Numbered from the stretch's first letter, positions 1-9,682 are shown. The stretch: 64,000 nucleotides of DNA from Avibacterium paragallinarum (GCF_900450705.1 NZ_UGHK01000002.1:806001-870000), one strand, 5' to 3'. Numbers and translations: made by a program. Notes: a model not told the origin generated them from the sequence alone.

Positions 1-625
1 CAATGGTCTTACCGTGAGCAGAAATAAGGTGCTGATCCTCTAGCATTTTCAGAATACGTCCCACTGTTTCTCTAGAACAACCAACCATCTGACCGATTTC
101 TTGACGGGTAATTTTTATTTGCATTCCTTCTGGATGCGTCATTGCATCTGGCATTTTAGCAAGATTTAATAATGTTTGAGCAATACGCCCAGCAACATCT
201 AAGAAAGCAAGATTACGAACTTGCTTTGAGGTATTTTGTAAACGGCGGGCAAGCTGACCTGATAAATACATCAAAATTTCAGGATTTACTTGAATAAGTT
301 GACGAAACTTTTTATAAGAGATTTCAGCCACTTCACAAGTTGTTTTTGTTTCTACCCAAGCAGAACGTTCTTGACCTTCTTCAAACAGACCGGCTTCACC
401 AAAAAAATCTCCTTGATTTAGATAAGTCAGGATCATCGCTTTCCCATCTTCATCTTTAACTAATACTGCAACCGAGCCCCGGATTAAGTAATACAATGTT
501 TCAGCTTTTTCTCCAGCATGAATGATCGAGCTTTTGGTAGGGTATTTGTGAATATGACAGTGAGATAAAAACCATTCTAATGTTGGATCCATTGGCGGAG
601 TATATTGTCCTTGTAATTCTTGCAC
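1..625 (-). CDS. crp: cAMP receptor protein CRP (3' end cut by window edge)
   Basis: Global cAMP-dependent transcription regulator. The visible 208 codons encode the cyclic-nucleotide-binding beta-roll with the phosphate-binding segment [15 protein letters not shown], the long dimer helix ([21 protein letters not shown] region) and the C-terminal winged helix with recognition segment [19 protein letters not shown]. The sequence stops after GKTI, so only about the last six to eight residues lie outside the window. I chose the GTG at 625 because an AGGGAGA Shine-Dalgarno lies just upstream and [11 protein letters not shown] leads directly into the conserved [11 protein letters not shown] segment. 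It is relevant to this window because CRP-N and CRP-S sites are found at the nan locus, radC, ssb and comEC. Confidence 0.97.
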   Translation of the reverse strand, partial: MQELQGQYTPPMDPTLEWFLSHCHIHKYPTKSSIIHAGEKAETLYYLIRGSVAVLVKDEDGKAMILTYLNQGDFFGEAGLFEEGQERSAWVETKTTCEVAEISYKKFRQLIQVNPEILMYLSGQLARRLQNTSKQVRNLAFLDVAGRIAQTLLNLAKMPDAMTHPEGMQIKITRQEIGQMVGCSRETVGRILKMLEDQHLISAHGKTI

Positions 626-644
626 GATGTCTCCCTGTTCATCA

Positions 645-866
645 TCAGTGATTAAAAAATTCCATTTTATCTTTAATATCAATGGACTCATGTAATTCTG
701 ACCAAACTATTACCGCCTGTCCTTGGCGAATTTTGGCCAGTAAATTTTGGGTTTTCTGCTGTAGAGATAATTCTTCTACCCCGTAATCTGTTCCTTCGCG
801 CAAAATAAAACTTTCCGCAATATTTATCAGTGTTTCTTCTTCAAGTTCTTCCCAAGGAATGATCAT
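645..866 (-). CDS. yheU: YheU family protein (UPF0270)
   Basis: A 73-residue protein of the UPF0270/YheU family; the N-terminus [13 protein letters not shown] and the central segment [11 protein letters not shown] are the family signature. Function unknown. It sits just upstream of crp on the same strand, ending 19 bases before the crp GTG, an arrangement known from Haemophilus relatives and suggesting co-transcription. The small size and conserved placement argue that this is a real gene. Confidence 0.9.
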   Translation of the reverse strand: MIIPWEELEEETLINIAESFILREGTDYGVEELSLQQKTQNLLAKIRQGQAVIVWSELHESIDIKDKMEFFNH

Positions 867-887
867 TATATTACCTAAAAATTATTA

Positions 888-1541
888 TTATGCAAAGTGA
901 ACTTCAATCAGTTTCCATTGCTGCTCAAAGCTTTGATAAGAATTATAGCGGAAGTTAGAACGTACATATCGCATAAACTGCCCTTCACAAATATTGACGA
1001 GATAAGAAGCGATGATCCGTTCATCAAGCTGAAACCCTCTGCCTTCGCGTAATTTCCGCATTTGTAAAATATTGATAAATTGGAACTCTAGGCGATCGAA
1101 AAATTGAGCGACGCGGGCTTGCAGTTGTGGTTCTTCAAACATTAAGGCGTGGCCAGTCAAAATGCGGGTTAAGCCAGGGTTTTTGCGTGCAAAATCGAGG
1201 ATCATTTGCATAATATTGCGTACGCGATTCATCGTATTGATTTCGTGTTTGATGGAATGGTTGATACGGCTAAATAAATTACTTTCTAAATTATCAATCA
1301 AGGCTTCAAACATTTTGGTCTTGCTTGGGAAATAACGATACAATGCTGCTTCTGAAACCCCCACTTCTTGGGCTAAGCGTGCAGTTGTCATTCGCTCCAT
1401 TCCACGTTCAGAATGCAGCATATGGGTGAGCACCGTTAGCACTTGCTGACGGCGTTCTTTCAGGCTACGTTTTTCGATTTTGACACTTTTATTTTCTACG
1501 GGAGCGGGTTCGATTTCCGCAATTTCAAGTTGCTGTTCCAC
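888..1541 (-). CDS. slmA: nucleoid occlusion factor SlmA (TetR family)
   Basis: TetR-family DNA-binding protein that blocks FtsZ ring assembly over the nucleoid. The N-terminal helix-turn-helix is [20 protein letters not shown], followed by the all-helical dimer/FtsZ-binding domain ([16 protein letters not shown] and EGQFMRYVR segments). A longer reading frame exists upstream to 1604, but that stretch overlaps dut and does not resemble SlmA. I therefore chose the GTG at 1541, preceded by AGAGGAAA, giving 217 residues, the usual family length. The ribosome-binding site overlaps the dut stop codon, so translation is probably coupled in a coaBC-dut-slmA operon. Confidence 0.93.
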   Translation of the reverse strand: MEQQLEIAEIEPAPVENKSVKIEKRSLKERRQQVLTVLTHMLHSERGMERMTTARLAQEVGVSEAALYRYFPSKTKMFEALIDNLESNLFSRINHSIKHEINTMNRVRNIMQMILDFARKNPGLTRILTGHALMFEEPQLQARVAQFFDRLEFQFINILQMRKLREGRGFQLDERIIASYLVNICEGQFMRYVRSNFRYNSYQSFEQQWKLIEVHFA

Positions 1542-1551
1542 GCCGTTTCCT

Positions 1552-2007
1552 CTATTGTTTACCCGAATGTCCAAAACCGCCCTCTCCGCGTTCTGTTTGG
1601 GCAAAATCCGTTACCACATTAAATTCCGCCTGTACTACAGGTACAAAGACGAGTTGGGCAACGCGATCCCCCACTTCTACTTTAAAAGGCTGATCACTAC
1701 GATTCCACATTGAAACCATTAAAGGGCCTTGATAATCAGAATCGATCAAGCCCACTAGATTGCCTAATACGATCCCGTGCTTATGTCCTAAACCTGAGCG
1801 AGGCAGGATCATCGCCGCAAGGTTGGGATCGGCAATATAAATAGATAATCCTGTAGGAATCAGTTTGGTTTCGCCCGCTTGAAGCTCAATGCTTTCATCA
1901 ATCATCGCACGCAGATCTAAGCCCGCTGAACCTTCTGTGGCATAACTTGGGAGGGGGAAATCCGCACCAATACGCGGATCTAAAATTTTCACGTCAATTT
2001 TTTTCAT
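1552..2007 (-). CDS. dut: dUTP diphosphatase
   Basis: Trimeric dUTPase hydrolysing dUTP to dUMP and pyrophosphate, which keeps uracil out of DNA and feeds dTMP synthesis. All five motifs are visible: SAGLDLRA (I), [12 protein letters not shown] (II), [11 protein letters not shown] (III), GDRVAQLV (IV) and the C-terminal arm [10 protein letters not shown] (V) that closes over the active site. I chose the ATG at 2007 ([12 protein letters not shown], as in other gammaproteobacteria; 151 residues) with AAGGAAT upstream, rather than an upstream start inside coaBC. It begins one base after the coaBC stop. Confidence 0.96.
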   Translation of the reverse strand: MKKIDVKILDPRIGADFPLPSYATEGSAGLDLRAMIDESIELQAGETKLIPTGLSIYIADPNLAAMILPRSGLGHKHGIVLGNLVGLIDSDYQGPLMVSMWNRSDQPFKVEVGDRVAQLVFVPVVQAEFNVVTDFAQTERGEGGFGHSGKQ

Positions 2008-2008
2008 C

Positions 2009-3241
2009 TTATTCCTTATGTAATCGCGTTTGTAGATGACGCTGGTGCTGTTCAACAATATGTTGCACTAATTGTACCGCGAGATCTTTTTTATGAGTAA
2101 GAGGTAATTGCACATTACCATCACGCCAAAAGAGGTGTAGCTGATTATATTCCGCATTGAAACCCAGCCCATTCGACACATCATTGGCACAAATTAAATC
2201 TAAATTTTTCCGCACTAATTTATCCTGTGCATATTGTGCCAGATGTTGGGTTTCCGCCGCGAATCCCACCACAAAAGGGCGATCCGTTTCTAGCTGAGCA
2301 ACCGTAGCAATAATATCAGGATTTTTCACTAATTCTAACGTCAGCCGATCATTATTTTCCTTTTTCTTGATCTTTTCCTTCGCCATTTCCGCAACGCGAT
2401 AATCTGCCACCGCTGCACAACCAATGAAAATATCACTTGTTGGTGCGAGAGCAAGAGACGCTTCAGTCATTTCTTGTGCGGAAATCACATCAATGCGTTC
2501 CACTTGAGCTGGCGTAGGCAAATTCACTGGCCCTGCAATCAACTTCACTTTCGCTCCGCGTTGAGCAAAGGCTTCAGCAATGGCAAAGCCCATTTTGCCT
2601 GAGCTGTGATTGCTAATGTAACGCACAGGATCAATGGCTTCGCGGGTTGGACCAGCCGTGATAGCAATGGTTAAATGACTAAGATCTTGTGGAGATAACA
2701 AAATTTCGCAAAGTGCGGTGTAAATTTCTTGCGGTTCTGACATTCGCCCAAATCCCACATCACCGCAGGCTTGCTCACCACTGTTCGGGCCAACGGTCAA
2801 AATGCCTCGCTGACGCAAGTGAGCTAAATTTTGCTGAGTGATTGCTTGCCGAAACATTTGTTGATTCATCGCGGGAGCAAGCAAAATCGGCGCATCTGTG
2901 GCAAGACATAGGGTAGAAAGCAAATCATTTGCTATTCCTGCATTGAGGCGAGCGATAAAGTCCGCACTGGCTGGGGCGATCAGGATCAAATCCGCCCATT
3001 TAGCCAGCTCAATATGCCCCATTGCTAGCTCAGCTTGCGGATCAAGTAAGGATTGTGCCACCGCGTTGCCCGAAATGGCTTGCAGGGTTAAAGGCGTAAC
3101 GAATTCCGCCGCCGCGGGGGTTAGCACAACACGCACTTCCGCTTGGCTTTTGCGAAGCAAGCGAATAAGCTCAATGCTTTTATACGCCGCAATCCCGCCA
3201 GTTATGCCAACAACGAGATGTTTTCCTTGAAGATCTTGCAT
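2009..3241 (-). CDS. coaBC: bifunctional phosphopantothenoylcysteine decarboxylase / phosphopantothenate-cysteine ligase
   Basis: Catalyses two steps of coenzyme A synthesis: ligation of cysteine to 4'-phosphopantothenate (CoaB) and FMN-dependent decarboxylation (CoaC). The CoaC half (residues 1-~190) shows the flavin site [11 protein letters not shown], the catalytic segment [28 protein letters not shown] and the substrate-clamp cysteine in [10 protein letters not shown]. The CoaB half has [18 protein letters not shown] and the lysine-rich [12 protein letters not shown] loop. The 410-residue length is normal for the fusion. It is first in the coaBC-dut-slmA cluster and divergent from radC. 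An internal uptake sequence lies at 2711-2719. Confidence 0.97.
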   Translation of the reverse strand: MQDLQGKHLVVGITGGIAAYKSIELIRLLRKSQAEVRVVLTPAAAEFVTPLTLQAISGNAVAQSLLDPQAELAMGHIELAKWADLILIAPASADFIARLNAGIANDLLSTLCLATDAPILLAPAMNQQMFRQAITQQNLAHLRQRGILTVGPNSGEQACGDVGFGRMSEPQEIYTALCEILLSPQDLSHLTIAITAGPTREAIDPVRYISNHSSGKMGFAIAEAFAQRGAKVKLIAGPVNLPTPAQVERIDVISAQEMTEASLALAPTSDIFIGCAAVADYRVAEMAKEKIKKKENNDRLTLELVKNPDIIATVAQLETDRPFVVGFAAETQHLAQYAQDKLVRKNLDLICANDVSNGLGFNAEYNQLHLFWRDGNVQLPLTHKKDLAVQLVQHIVEQHQRHLQTRLHKE

Positions 3242-3308
3242 TATTCGATTTCATTTTAATTCAAAGTGCGGTCAATTTTACTGTAATTTTTCGCAATAAA
3301 AAATCCAA

Positions 3309-3330
3309 ATTTTCGATCCTGATCGCAAAA
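3309..3330 (+). promoter_or_regulatory. CRP-S-like competence site upstream of radC
   Basis: A 22-bp dyad of the form ATTTTCGA-N6-TCGCAAAA, centred about 88 bp before the radC ATG. It matches the Pasteurellaceae CRP-S consensus (TGCGA-N6-TCGCA core) in the right half and 4/5 in the left half (G5 is T). radC is a known member of the Sxy/CRP competence regulon in H. influenzae, so the placement fits. The dyad is visible; its use is inferred. Confidence 0.65.
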
Positions 3331-3407
3331 CTGATCTCAAGTTATCGTTTCTTTCCCCTGACTGTGCTAAAAGATCCCCTATTCATAACGCAAAATCAGT
3401 AATAGCA

Positions 3408-4064
3408 ATGTCTGAATTAATGCCACGAGAAAAACTCTTGCAATGGGGGGCGGAAGCCCTTGATGACAGCGAATTATTAGCGATCTTTTTACGCACGGGG
3501 ATCAAAAACTGCTCCGTAATGGAATTATCCCGCAAGGTGATCGCCCATTTTGGCTCGCTTCGCCAGTTAATCTGTGCGGATCAACAACATTTCTGTGCAG
3601 TCAAAGGGTTAGGCATCACACAATTTATTCAGCTTCAAGCCTGCACGGAAATGACGAAACGCTATTTATTGCAAGAATTAGAAATGGCACAAGCCTTTAC
3701 TAGCCCTGAGATTGTGCGAATGTATCTGCAAACGGAGCTGGAAAACAAAGAGCGGGAAGTTTTTTGGGTACTTTTTTTAGATAATCAGCATCGCCTAATA
3801 AAAAAAGAAGAAATGTTTCTCGGCACGATCAATAGTGCGGCGGTGTATCCTCGCGAGATCGTAAAAACGGCATTATTTTGCAATGCGGCAGCGATTATTT
3901 TGGCTCATAATCATCCCTCAGGAATTGCTGAGCCAAGCCAAGCAGATCGTAATATTACAGAGAAAATTCAGCAAGCGGCGGAGCTGATGGAGGTTCGCGT
4001 TTTGGATCATTTTGTTATTGGAAAAGGCTGCTATGTTTCCTTTAGTGAGAAAGGGTGGCTGTAA
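3408..4064 (+). CDS. radC: RadC family JAB1/MPN-domain protein
   Basis: A 218-residue RadC homologue. The N-terminal helix-hairpin-helix-like part (MPREKLLQWGAEALDDSELL, then KGLGITQFIQL) is followed by a JAB1/MPN metalloprotease-like domain with the metal motif HNHPSGIAEPSQAD and an upstream Glu. The biochemical role is unresolved in the literature; it is not required for repair in several species, but it is induced with competence genes in Haemophilus, and a CRP-S-like dyad lies upstream here. It is transcribed away from coaBC and toward rpmB. Confidence 0.93.
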   Translation: MSELMPREKLLQWGAEALDDSELLAIFLRTGIKNCSVMELSRKVIAHFGSLRQLICADQQHFCAVKGLGITQFIQLQACTEMTKRYLLQELEMAQAFTSPEIVRMYLQTELENKEREVFWVLFLDNQHRLIKKEEMFLGTINSAAVYPREIVKTALFCNAAAIILAHNHPSGIAEPSQADRNITEKIQQAAELMEVRVLDHFVIGKGCYVSFSEKGWL

Positions 4065-4134
4065 AAGGCGGGGATAAGTGAATGTCTTTGCGGATTTTTT
4101 TTCGCATTTATTTCATGAAATGACAGAATTAGGC

Positions 4135-4163
4135 TTGAGTCTAAAGGATAAAGTGAGTATAAT
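4135..4163 (+). promoter_or_regulatory. sigma70 promoter for rpmB-rpmG
   Basis: TTGAGT (4135-4140), a 17-bp spacer and a consensus TATAAT (4158-4163). It predicts a start near 4170 and a 5' leader of about 115 bases before rpmB, unusually long for this gene and filled by the structure described next. Confidence 0.75.
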
Positions 4164-4186
4164 TTGCCACCTTTAATATCGTATGC

Positions 4187-4260
4187 GGGTCGGTTACAGC
4201 GACCTGACGAGGTAGCTTGCAAACTTAGTTTGCAGTAATCCGAACCCTAAGCTCGAGCTT
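4187..4260 (+). promoter_or_regulatory. structured three-way-junction leader of rpmB
   Basis: The untranslated leader folds on paper into a compact junction. P1 pairs 4187-4197 with 4235-4247 (GGGTCGG/CCGAACCC plus TTAC/GTAA, two single-base bulges). P2 is 4198-4217 (AGC-ACCT, loop GACG, AGGT-GCT with one internal G/A mismatch). P3 is 4218-4234 (TGCAAAC, loop TTA, GTTTGCA, perfect). The stems abut almost without linker. A perfect palindrome AAGCTCGAGCTT (4249-4260) follows, about 14 bases before the Shine-Dalgarno. The pairing is seen directly; a role in feedback by L28 or L33 is inference from gene context. I do not recognise it as a named RNA family. Confidence 0.6.
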
Positions 4261-4284
4261 ATATTTGATTTATTGGAGATTAAT

Positions 4285-4521
4285 ATGTCTAGAGTCTGTC
4301 AAGTAACAGGCAAGCGTCCAGCTGTTGGTAACAACCGCTCACACGCAATGAACGCGACACGTCGTCGTTTTCTTCCTAACTTACACACTCACCGTTTCTG
4401 GGTTGAGTCTGAAAAACGTTTCGTAACTTTACGCTTAACAGCGAAAGGTATGCGTATTATTGATAAAAAGGGCATTGATGCGGTGTTAGCTGAAATCCGT
4501 GCTCGTGGCGAGAAAATCTAA
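4285..4521 (+). CDS. rpmB: 50S ribosomal protein bL28
   Basis: A 78-residue basic ribosomal protein; the N-terminus [20 protein letters not shown] and the segment [19 protein letters not shown] are diagnostic of bL28. I chose the ATG at 4285 because TTGGAGAT lies just upstream and bL28 starts with MSRVC; an in-frame ATG 12 bases earlier would add an unsupported tetrapeptide. It is first gene of rpmB-rpmG, 11 bases before rpmG. The radC-rpmB-rpmG-mutM order is conserved in gammaproteobacteria. Confidence 0.98.
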   Translation: MSRVCQVTGKRPAVGNNRSHAMNATRRRFLPNLHTHRFWVESEKRFVTLRLTAKGMRIIDKKGIDAVLAEIRARGEKI

Positions 4522-4532
4522 GGAGCTAAAAA

Positions 4533-4703
4533 ATGGCAGCTAAAGGTGCTCGTGAAAAAATCCGTTTAGTTTCAACAGCTGAAACCGGTCATTTCTACAC
4601 AACAACTAAAAACAAACGTAATATGCCAGAAAAAATGGAGATCAAAAAATTTGATCCTGTTGTGCGTAAACACGTTATTTACAAAGAAGCTAAAATTAAA
4701 TAA
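4533..4703 (+). CDS. rpmG: 50S ribosomal protein bL33
   Basis: A 56-codon gene beginning [20 protein letters not shown] and ending [11 protein letters not shown], typical of proteobacterial bL33. The zinc-binding cysteines of the C+ type are absent, as is usual for this C- paralogue. AGGAGCTAAAA supplies the ribosome-binding site immediately after the rpmB stop, so the two are co-translated. An intrinsic terminator follows 20 bases after the stop. Confidence 0.98.
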   Translation: MAAKGAREKIRLVSTAETGHFYTTTKNKRNMPEKMEIKKFDPVVRKHVIYKEAKIK

Positions 4704-4722
4704 TTTGGCTTTGATGAATTAG

Positions 4723-4749
4723 AAAAACCCGACTCGTTCGGGTTTTTTT
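4723..4749 (+). terminator. intrinsic terminator after rpmG
   Basis: A-rich lead, stem CCCGA / TCGGG (4728-4732 with 4738-4742), loop CTCGT, then a run of seven T. It closes the rpmBG transcript before mutM. Confidence 0.88.
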
Positions 4750-4812
4750 ATAGCTACTTTTCTTGGCTTTTCCTTGATTGTCTCTATTTACTACCATTCG
4801 CACGGAGAAAAA

Positions 4813-5625
4813 ATGCCTGAATTACCTGAAGTCGAAACCACAAAAAATGGGATTTCCCCTTATTTAACAGGATTTACCATTGAACAAATCGTGGTACGCA
4901 ATCCTAAATTACGCTGGGAAGTTAGCCCGCAATTAAGTGAGTTTAAGCAGGTTAAAGTGAGCCATCTTTCCCGACGAGCAAAATATTTGCTCATTCATAC
5001 GGAAAAAGGTGTGATCATTGGACATTTGGGAATGTCAGGCTCATTGCGTGTTGTGCCACAAGACAGCCCAATTGATAAACACGATCATTTAGACATCGTA
5101 ATGAATAACGGCAAAGTGCTACGCTATAACGATCCCCGTCGTTTTGGTGCTTGGCTTTGGACGGATAATTTAGCGGATTTTCATCTTTTTGCTAAACTGG
5201 GTCCAGAACCCCTTTCAGCAGAATTTACTGGGGAATATCTGTTCAAAAAATCGCGTAAAAAACAGACCGCACTTAAAACTTTCTTAATGGATAACGCCGT
5301 TGTCGTTGGGGTAGGCAATATTTATGCGAACGAAACGCTATTTTTATGCGGATTACACCCGCAAAAATTAGCCAAAACCCTCAATAAAGCACAGTGTGAA
5401 TTGCTGGTTGCCACGATCAAACAAGTGCTAGCCACCGCCATACAACAAGGCGGAACAACCCTGAAAGACTTCCTCCAACCTGACGGTCGCCCAGGCTACT
5501 TCGCCCAAGAGTTACGGGTTTACGGCAATAAGGATAAACCTTGTCCAACGTGCGGGACAAAAATTGAAAGTCTAGTAATCGGACAACGTAATAGTTTTTT
5601 CTGTCCAAAGTGTCAGAAAAAATAA
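4813..5625 (+). CDS. mutM: formamidopyrimidine-DNA glycosylase (Fpg)
   Basis: Bifunctional base-excision repair enzyme removing 8-oxoguanine and formamidopyrimidines, with AP-lyase activity. After Met removal the catalytic Pro and Glu are at the N-terminus ([10 protein letters not shown]). The helix-two-turn-helix DNA-binding segment is [14 protein letters not shown], and the C-terminus has a four-cysteine zinc finger (CPTCG ... CPKC). I chose the ATG at 4813 because a mature N-terminal proline is required for catalysis; this gives 270 residues, the family norm. An uptake sequence lies inside the gene (5266-5274). Confidence 0.97.
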   Translation: MPELPEVETTKNGISPYLTGFTIEQIVVRNPKLRWEVSPQLSEFKQVKVSHLSRRAKYLLIHTEKGVIIGHLGMSGSLRVVPQDSPIDKHDHLDIVMNNGKVLRYNDPRRFGAWLWTDNLADFHLFAKLGPEPLSAEFTGEYLFKKSRKKQTALKTFLMDNAVVVGVGNIYANETLFLCGLHPQKLAKTLNKAQCELLVATIKQVLATAIQQGGTTLKDFLQPDGRPGYFAQELRVYGNKDKPCPTCGTKIESLVIGQRNSFFCPKCQKK

Positions 5626-5689
5626 TGAAAAGGAGAATCTGTACCTTACTTCCTGAATGAGGTTGTAAAGTACAGATCAAACAGGGTAT

Positions 5690-6568
5690 TTATAAATACT
5701 TCATTTTTAATTCTTTTGCCACCGAGATTTGTTGGTCTGTGGCTTTGGCAGTCATTGGTTCACGACAGTAACCAGCGTCTACCCCTTCTAATTTGAGTAG
5801 CTCTTTGATAGTGAGGTATAAGCCGTTGGCTAAGATGCCTTCGATGAGATCATTGGTAACGTGCTGAATTTCACGAGCTTCGGCGAGTTTTCCAGCCTGT
5901 GTTAATTCAAAAATTTGACGAGCACGAAGTCCATTGACGTTAAAGGTGCTGCCGATTGCACCGTCCACGCCGAGGGCAACCGCTGGCAACATCATTTCAT
6001 CAAAGCCTGCCCAAACAAGGTGATCGGGATAGGCTTTTTTCAAGCGTTCTAATAAATAGAAATCCCCCGCGGTGAATTTCACCCCGATCACTTTTGGATT
6101 TTTATAGAGTTCGCCGAATTGTTCCACGCCGATATTTACCCCTGTTAAGAATGGGATAGAATACACAATCATATTATTGCCCGTTTCCGCAATAATGGTA
6201 TCGTAGTAATGTTTGATTTCCGCAAAGCTAAATTTGTAGTAAAACGGTGTTACCGCAGAGAGGCAATCATAGCCAAGCTCGGTGGCATATTTTCCAAGCT
6301 CCACTGCTTCGTGTAAATTTACGCTTCCCACTTGGGCGATTAAGGCAATTTGATCTTTGGCTTCCTCTTTGGCAATGCGGAAAATTTCTTTTTTCTCCGC
6401 GGTGGAAAGCATAAAGTTTTCCCCTGTGCTTCCGCCCACATATAAGCCATCGACTTTCATTTTATCAATGTTATGGCGAATAATTTGACGTAAGCCTTGT
6501 TCATTGATTGAGCCATCTTCGTTGTAAGACACTAAAAGTGCGCTGAAGATCCCTTTTAAGTTTTTCAT
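5690..6568 (-). CDS. nanA: N-acetylneuraminate lyase
   Basis: Class I aldolase splitting sialic acid (Neu5Ac) into pyruvate and ManNAc, the first step of cytosolic catabolism. Length 292, as in Haemophilus. Visible are the pyruvate-carboxylate motif GGSTGE (residues 45-50), the catalytic Tyr in YSIPFLTG (about 136) and the Schiff-base Lys in GVKFTAGD (about 164). It is last in nanE-nanK-nanQ-siaR-nanA, with GGAGAAAC before the ATG. Its 3' end faces mutM. Confident call. Confidence 0.97.
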   Translation of the reverse strand: MKNLKGIFSALLVSYNEDGSINEQGLRQIIRHNIDKMKVDGLYVGGSTGENFMLSTAEKKEIFRIAKEEAKDQIALIAQVGSVNLHEAVELGKYATELGYDCLSAVTPFYYKFSFAEIKHYYDTIIAETGNNMIVYSIPFLTGVNIGVEQFGELYKNPKVIGVKFTAGDFYLLERLKKAYPDHLVWAGFDEMMLPAVALGVDGAIGSTFNVNGLRARQIFELTQAGKLAEAREIQHVTNDLIEGILANGLYLTIKELLKLEGVDAGYCREPMTAKATDQQISVAKELKMKYL

Positions 6569-6586
6569 TTGTTTCTCCTAAGCTAA

Positions 6587-7456
6587 CTATTTGATGCGTT
6601 GTTCTAAAATCACATTCACCGTTTTTTGTTTGATTTCAGTGGCATTTTCTTCTTCCGCTTGCACAATCAGAGCATAAATTAAATCTAGCACAAAAAGTTG
6701 AGCAATCTTCGTGCCAATGGAATCCCCTTGCAACTGCCCTTGTCGATGCCCGTTAATCAGCACATAGTCCGCCACTTGAGTGATGGGTGAACGTAAATTA
6801 TGGGTGAGTGCAACGGTGGTTGCCCCGTTTTTCTTGGCGATATTTAAGGATTGCGTGGTTTCTTTTGAATAGCCCGAATGACTGATCCCAATCACCACAT
6901 CATCTTTGTTCATTAACGCCGCTTGCATATACATAAAATGGTTATTGCTAATGGCATCAACTTGTAAGCCGATACGCATTAATTTGTGTTTGGTATCTTC
7001 TGCGGTAATTCCTGAAGAGCCCACACCAAAAAGAAACACACGTTTGGCTTGTCGCATTGCCACTACTACTTGTTCTAACTGTTTTACATCCAGCAAATTA
7101 ATGGTTTCTTTAATGACATTATTAATGGAATTATGTAATTTTTCTGCAATATTTTGCGTATCATCATTTTGGGTAATATCACTTTCTAATAATGAATTTG
7201 GTTGTTTATCTTTTGTTGCCAATTCAATGGAAAGTTGCAATTTAAAATCGGTAAATCCTTTAAAGCCTAGCGTGCGACAAAAACGAATGAATGTTGCTTC
7301 GCCAACATCAAATTGCTCTGCGATTTCAGCCAAAGAAAATTGGCTCAATAAATGCGGGGAAGATAAAATCGTGGTCGCGATTTTCTTCTCTGTTTTGGTG
7401 AGACTGTTATATAACGCTCCGATGGTATCTAAAATATTTCCGCTCGTTGCCACCAT
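6587..7456 (-). CDS. siaR: RpiR-family regulator of sialic acid catabolism (SiaR/NanR-like)
   Basis: A 289-residue RpiR-family repressor. The N-terminal winged helix (FSLAEIAEQFDVGEATFIRFCRTLGFKGFTDFK) is followed by a SIS sugar-phosphate-binding domain (VFLFGVGSSGITAEDTKHKLMRIG, then IGISHSGYSKET). In H. influenzae SiaR senses glucosamine-6-phosphate and works with CRP at the nan/siaPT intergenic region; I infer the same here from synteny. It lies within the nan operon, 18 bases before nanA, so it is autoregulated if the operon promoter is its target. Confidence 0.93.
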   Translation of the reverse strand: MVATSGNILDTIGALYNSLTKTEKKIATTILSSPHLLSQFSLAEIAEQFDVGEATFIRFCRTLGFKGFTDFKLQLSIELATKDKQPNSLLESDITQNDDTQNIAEKLHNSINNVIKETINLLDVKQLEQVVVAMRQAKRVFLFGVGSSGITAEDTKHKLMRIGLQVDAISNNHFMYMQAALMNKDDVVIGISHSGYSKETTQSLNIAKKNGATTVALTHNLRSPITQVADYVLINGHRQGQLQGDSIGTKIAQLFVLDLIYALIVQAEEENATEIKQKTVNVILEQRIK

Positions 7457-7475
7457 AATTTAAATTCCTTCTTAC

Positions 7476-7949
<474 letters not shown>

Positions 7950-7964
7950 TTACTCCTGCTTACA

Positions 7965-8840
7965 TCATAATTTTTGTTGTTCTAGCCAATATGCCGCCCC
8001 TAATAACCCCGCATCAGCACCATATTGAGCAGGCTCGATCGGACACTGATAAAATGTCGGCATTTGCTGTAAATATTGCTGCACTAAGGGCAAATAGCCC
8101 TCTGCTAAGCCCACACTACCGCCAAGCACCACTTTTTGAATATCTAAGCTAATCACCATATCAGCAATTAAATTGGCAATGGCTTGCACGGAACGTTGCA
8201 CAAGTGCGGTGGCTTTTTCATCATTTTTTCTAAAGCGCTCAAACACTTCTTTCGGGCTGCAAGGATCTTCCCATTGCGAGGCTACCGCTTCAATGGCACG
8301 TCCTGACGCGATGGCTTCCACACACCCACGGCGACCACAACCACACATTGGGCCGTTAGGATCAGCCAGCATATGCCCGATATGCCCTGCGATGCCATTT
8401 GGCCCTGTGGTTAATTCTCCGTTTAAAATTATTCCGCCGCCAACGCCAGTGGAAACAGTAATAAAAAGAAAATTTTGCACCGCACTTTTATCTTGCCGGT
8501 AATATTCCGCACACACTGCCGCTTGCACATCATTTAACAAGCCGATGGGTTTGGAGGTATAGCGTGCGATACAATCTTCCAGCGGAAAATTCGCCAGTCC
8601 GCCTAAATTTTTTGGGTTCAATGCGGTTAGCACACCTTGATTAATAATCCCTGTGGAGGCAACTGCCACCGCATCAAACTGTCCTGCATAACCGCGTACC
8701 AAACTTTCTAATGCTTGTTCCATTCCCTGTGCGGATTGATCTTGCGGTGTGTGAATTTGCTGGCGTTGAGTGATTTCGCCATTCTCAATTAATGCCGCTG
8801 CAATTTTTGTTCCACCAATGTCTAAGCTCAAACAACGCAT
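7965..8840 (-). CDS. nanK: N-acetylmannosamine kinase (ROK family)
   Basis: Phosphorylates ManNAc at C6 with ATP, the step after NanA. ROK-family features: N-terminal phosphate loop LDIGGTKIAAALIE, the ATP-binding STGVGGGIILNGEL and the zinc site GHIGHM ... MCGCGRRGCVE (one His and three Cys). The 291-residue length is typical. It contains two uptake sequences (8202-8210 and 8479-8487). It lies 18 bases after nanE's stop and 18 bases before nanQ. Confidence 0.95.
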   Translation of the reverse strand: MRCLSLDIGGTKIAAALIENGEITQRQQIHTPQDQSAQGMEQALESLVRGYAGQFDAVAVASTGIINQGVLTALNPKNLGGLANFPLEDCIARYTSKPIGLLNDVQAAVCAEYYRQDKSAVQNFLFITVSTGVGGGIILNGELTTGPNGIAGHIGHMLADPNGPMCGCGRRGCVEAIASGRAIEAVASQWEDPCSPKEVFERFRKNDEKATALVQRSVQAIANLIADMVISLDIQKVVLGGSVGLAEGYLPLVQQYLQQMPTFYQCPIEPAQYGADAGLLGAAYWLEQQKL

Positions 8841-8859
8841 AACGCCTTCCTTGTTTTTA

Positions 8860-9546
8860 TCATTTTGCCGATTTCACTGCGTCTGCAAACCAGCTTACGA
8901 TATGTTCTAAACGGGTGAGAGCCGAGCCAACGGTTACCACATCAGCCCCAATTTCAATGGCTTTTTTCGCCAACTCTGGCGAGTTATAACGCCCCTCAGC
9001 CATTACATAACAGCCTGCAGCTTTGAGAGCTTTCACCAGCTGATAATCTGGCTCAGTGGGAATTTCCCCTCCCGTGTAGCCCGACATTGTGCTACCCACA
9101 ATATCAAAGCCTAGTTTTTGGCAATACAGCCCCTCTTCTAAATTGGAACAATCTGCCATTGCCAAACAACCTAATTCTTTAATTTTTTGCACCGCACTTT
9201 CAATAGACACTGGGCGAGGGCGTAATGTTCCATCAACGGCGATAATATCTGCACCCGCTCGAGCCAGCTCTTCAATGTCTTGTACAAATGGGGTGATTCG
9301 CACGGGGCTATCGGGCAAATCGCGTTTTACAATGCCAATAATGGGTTTATCCACCAAAGGACGCGTTGCTTTTAGGTTTTTTATCCCCTCAATGCGTAGC
9401 CCCGCCGCCCCGCCTAGCACGGAGGCTTGTGCCATCGCAGCCACAATTTCAGGTTTATCCATTGGACCGCCATCAACAGGTTGGCAGGAAGCGATAAGCC
9501 CATAGCGAATTTGGTTTAGTACGTCTTTAAGCTGTAATTTTGACAT
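8860..9546 (-). CDS. nanE: N-acetylmannosamine-6-phosphate 2-epimerase
   Basis: TIM-barrel epimerase converting ManNAc-6-P to GlcNAc-6-P, which links sialic acid breakdown to amino-sugar metabolism. Recognisable segments are [18 protein letters not shown], the [18 protein letters not shown] strand-loop with the catalytic Lys, and [20 protein letters not shown] near the phosphate site. At 228 residues it is full length. It is first gene of the minus-strand nan operon, so its upstream region (9547-9890) carries the shared control elements. Confidence 0.96.
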   Translation of the reverse strand: MSKLQLKDVLNQIRYGLIASCQPVDGGPMDKPEIVAAMAQASVLGGAAGLRIEGIKNLKATRPLVDKPIIGIVKRDLPDSPVRITPFVQDIEELARAGADIIAVDGTLRPRPVSIESAVQKIKELGCLAMADCSNLEEGLYCQKLGFDIVGSTMSGYTGGEIPTEPDYQLVKALKAAGCYVMAEGRYNSPELAKKAIEIGADVVTVGSALTRLEHIVSWFADAVKSAK

Positions 9547-9594
9547 ATAAACTCCAGTATATTTTTAGAAAGGAAGTTAATTTTCATTGGGGCT

Positions 9595-9622
9595 AGGATA
9601 GACCTCTCAAAATAAAATACAA
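9595..9622 (-). promoter_or_regulatory. candidate promoter of the nanE operon
   Basis: On the minus strand: TTGTAT (9622-9617), 16-bp spacer, TATCCT (9600-9595). The predicted start near 9588 places the CRP-like dyad at about -60, a class I activator position. Moderate match; inferred. Confidence 0.5.
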
Positions 9623-9636
9623 GAGAAATACTTTAA

Positions 9637-9658
9637 AAGTGAGATCTTGATCATAAAA
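9637..9658. promoter_or_regulatory. CRP-N-like site of the nan/siaT divergent region
   Basis: Dyad TGAGA-N6-TCATA with spacer TCTTGA, one mismatch per half from TGTGA-N6-TCACA. It lies between nanE and siaT. CRP control of this intergenic region is established in H. influenzae; use here is inferred. Confidence 0.65.
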
Positions 9659-9663
9659 TGGAG

Positions 9664-9673
9664 TGAAATTTCA
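9664..9673. promoter_or_regulatory. palindrome, candidate SiaR operator
   Basis: Perfect palindrome TGAAATTTCA. Its centre is 21 bp (two helical turns) from the CRP-like dyad centre and it sits just upstream of the siaT -35 box. RpiR-family operators commonly have GAAA/TTTC half-sites. The assignment to SiaR is an inference from position. Confidence 0.4.
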
Positions 9674-9682
9674 TAAAATAGT

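Noticed and set aside
1542-1604. Longer SlmA N-terminus
   Set aside because: The extension overlaps dut, lacks SlmA similarity, and a GTG with a good Shine-Dalgarno fits the known length.
4187-4247. Cloverleaf-like fold before rpmB as a tRNA
   Set aside because: No acceptor-stem length, no T-loop GTTCRAATC and no CCA-type end; three stems only. Treated as an mRNA leader.
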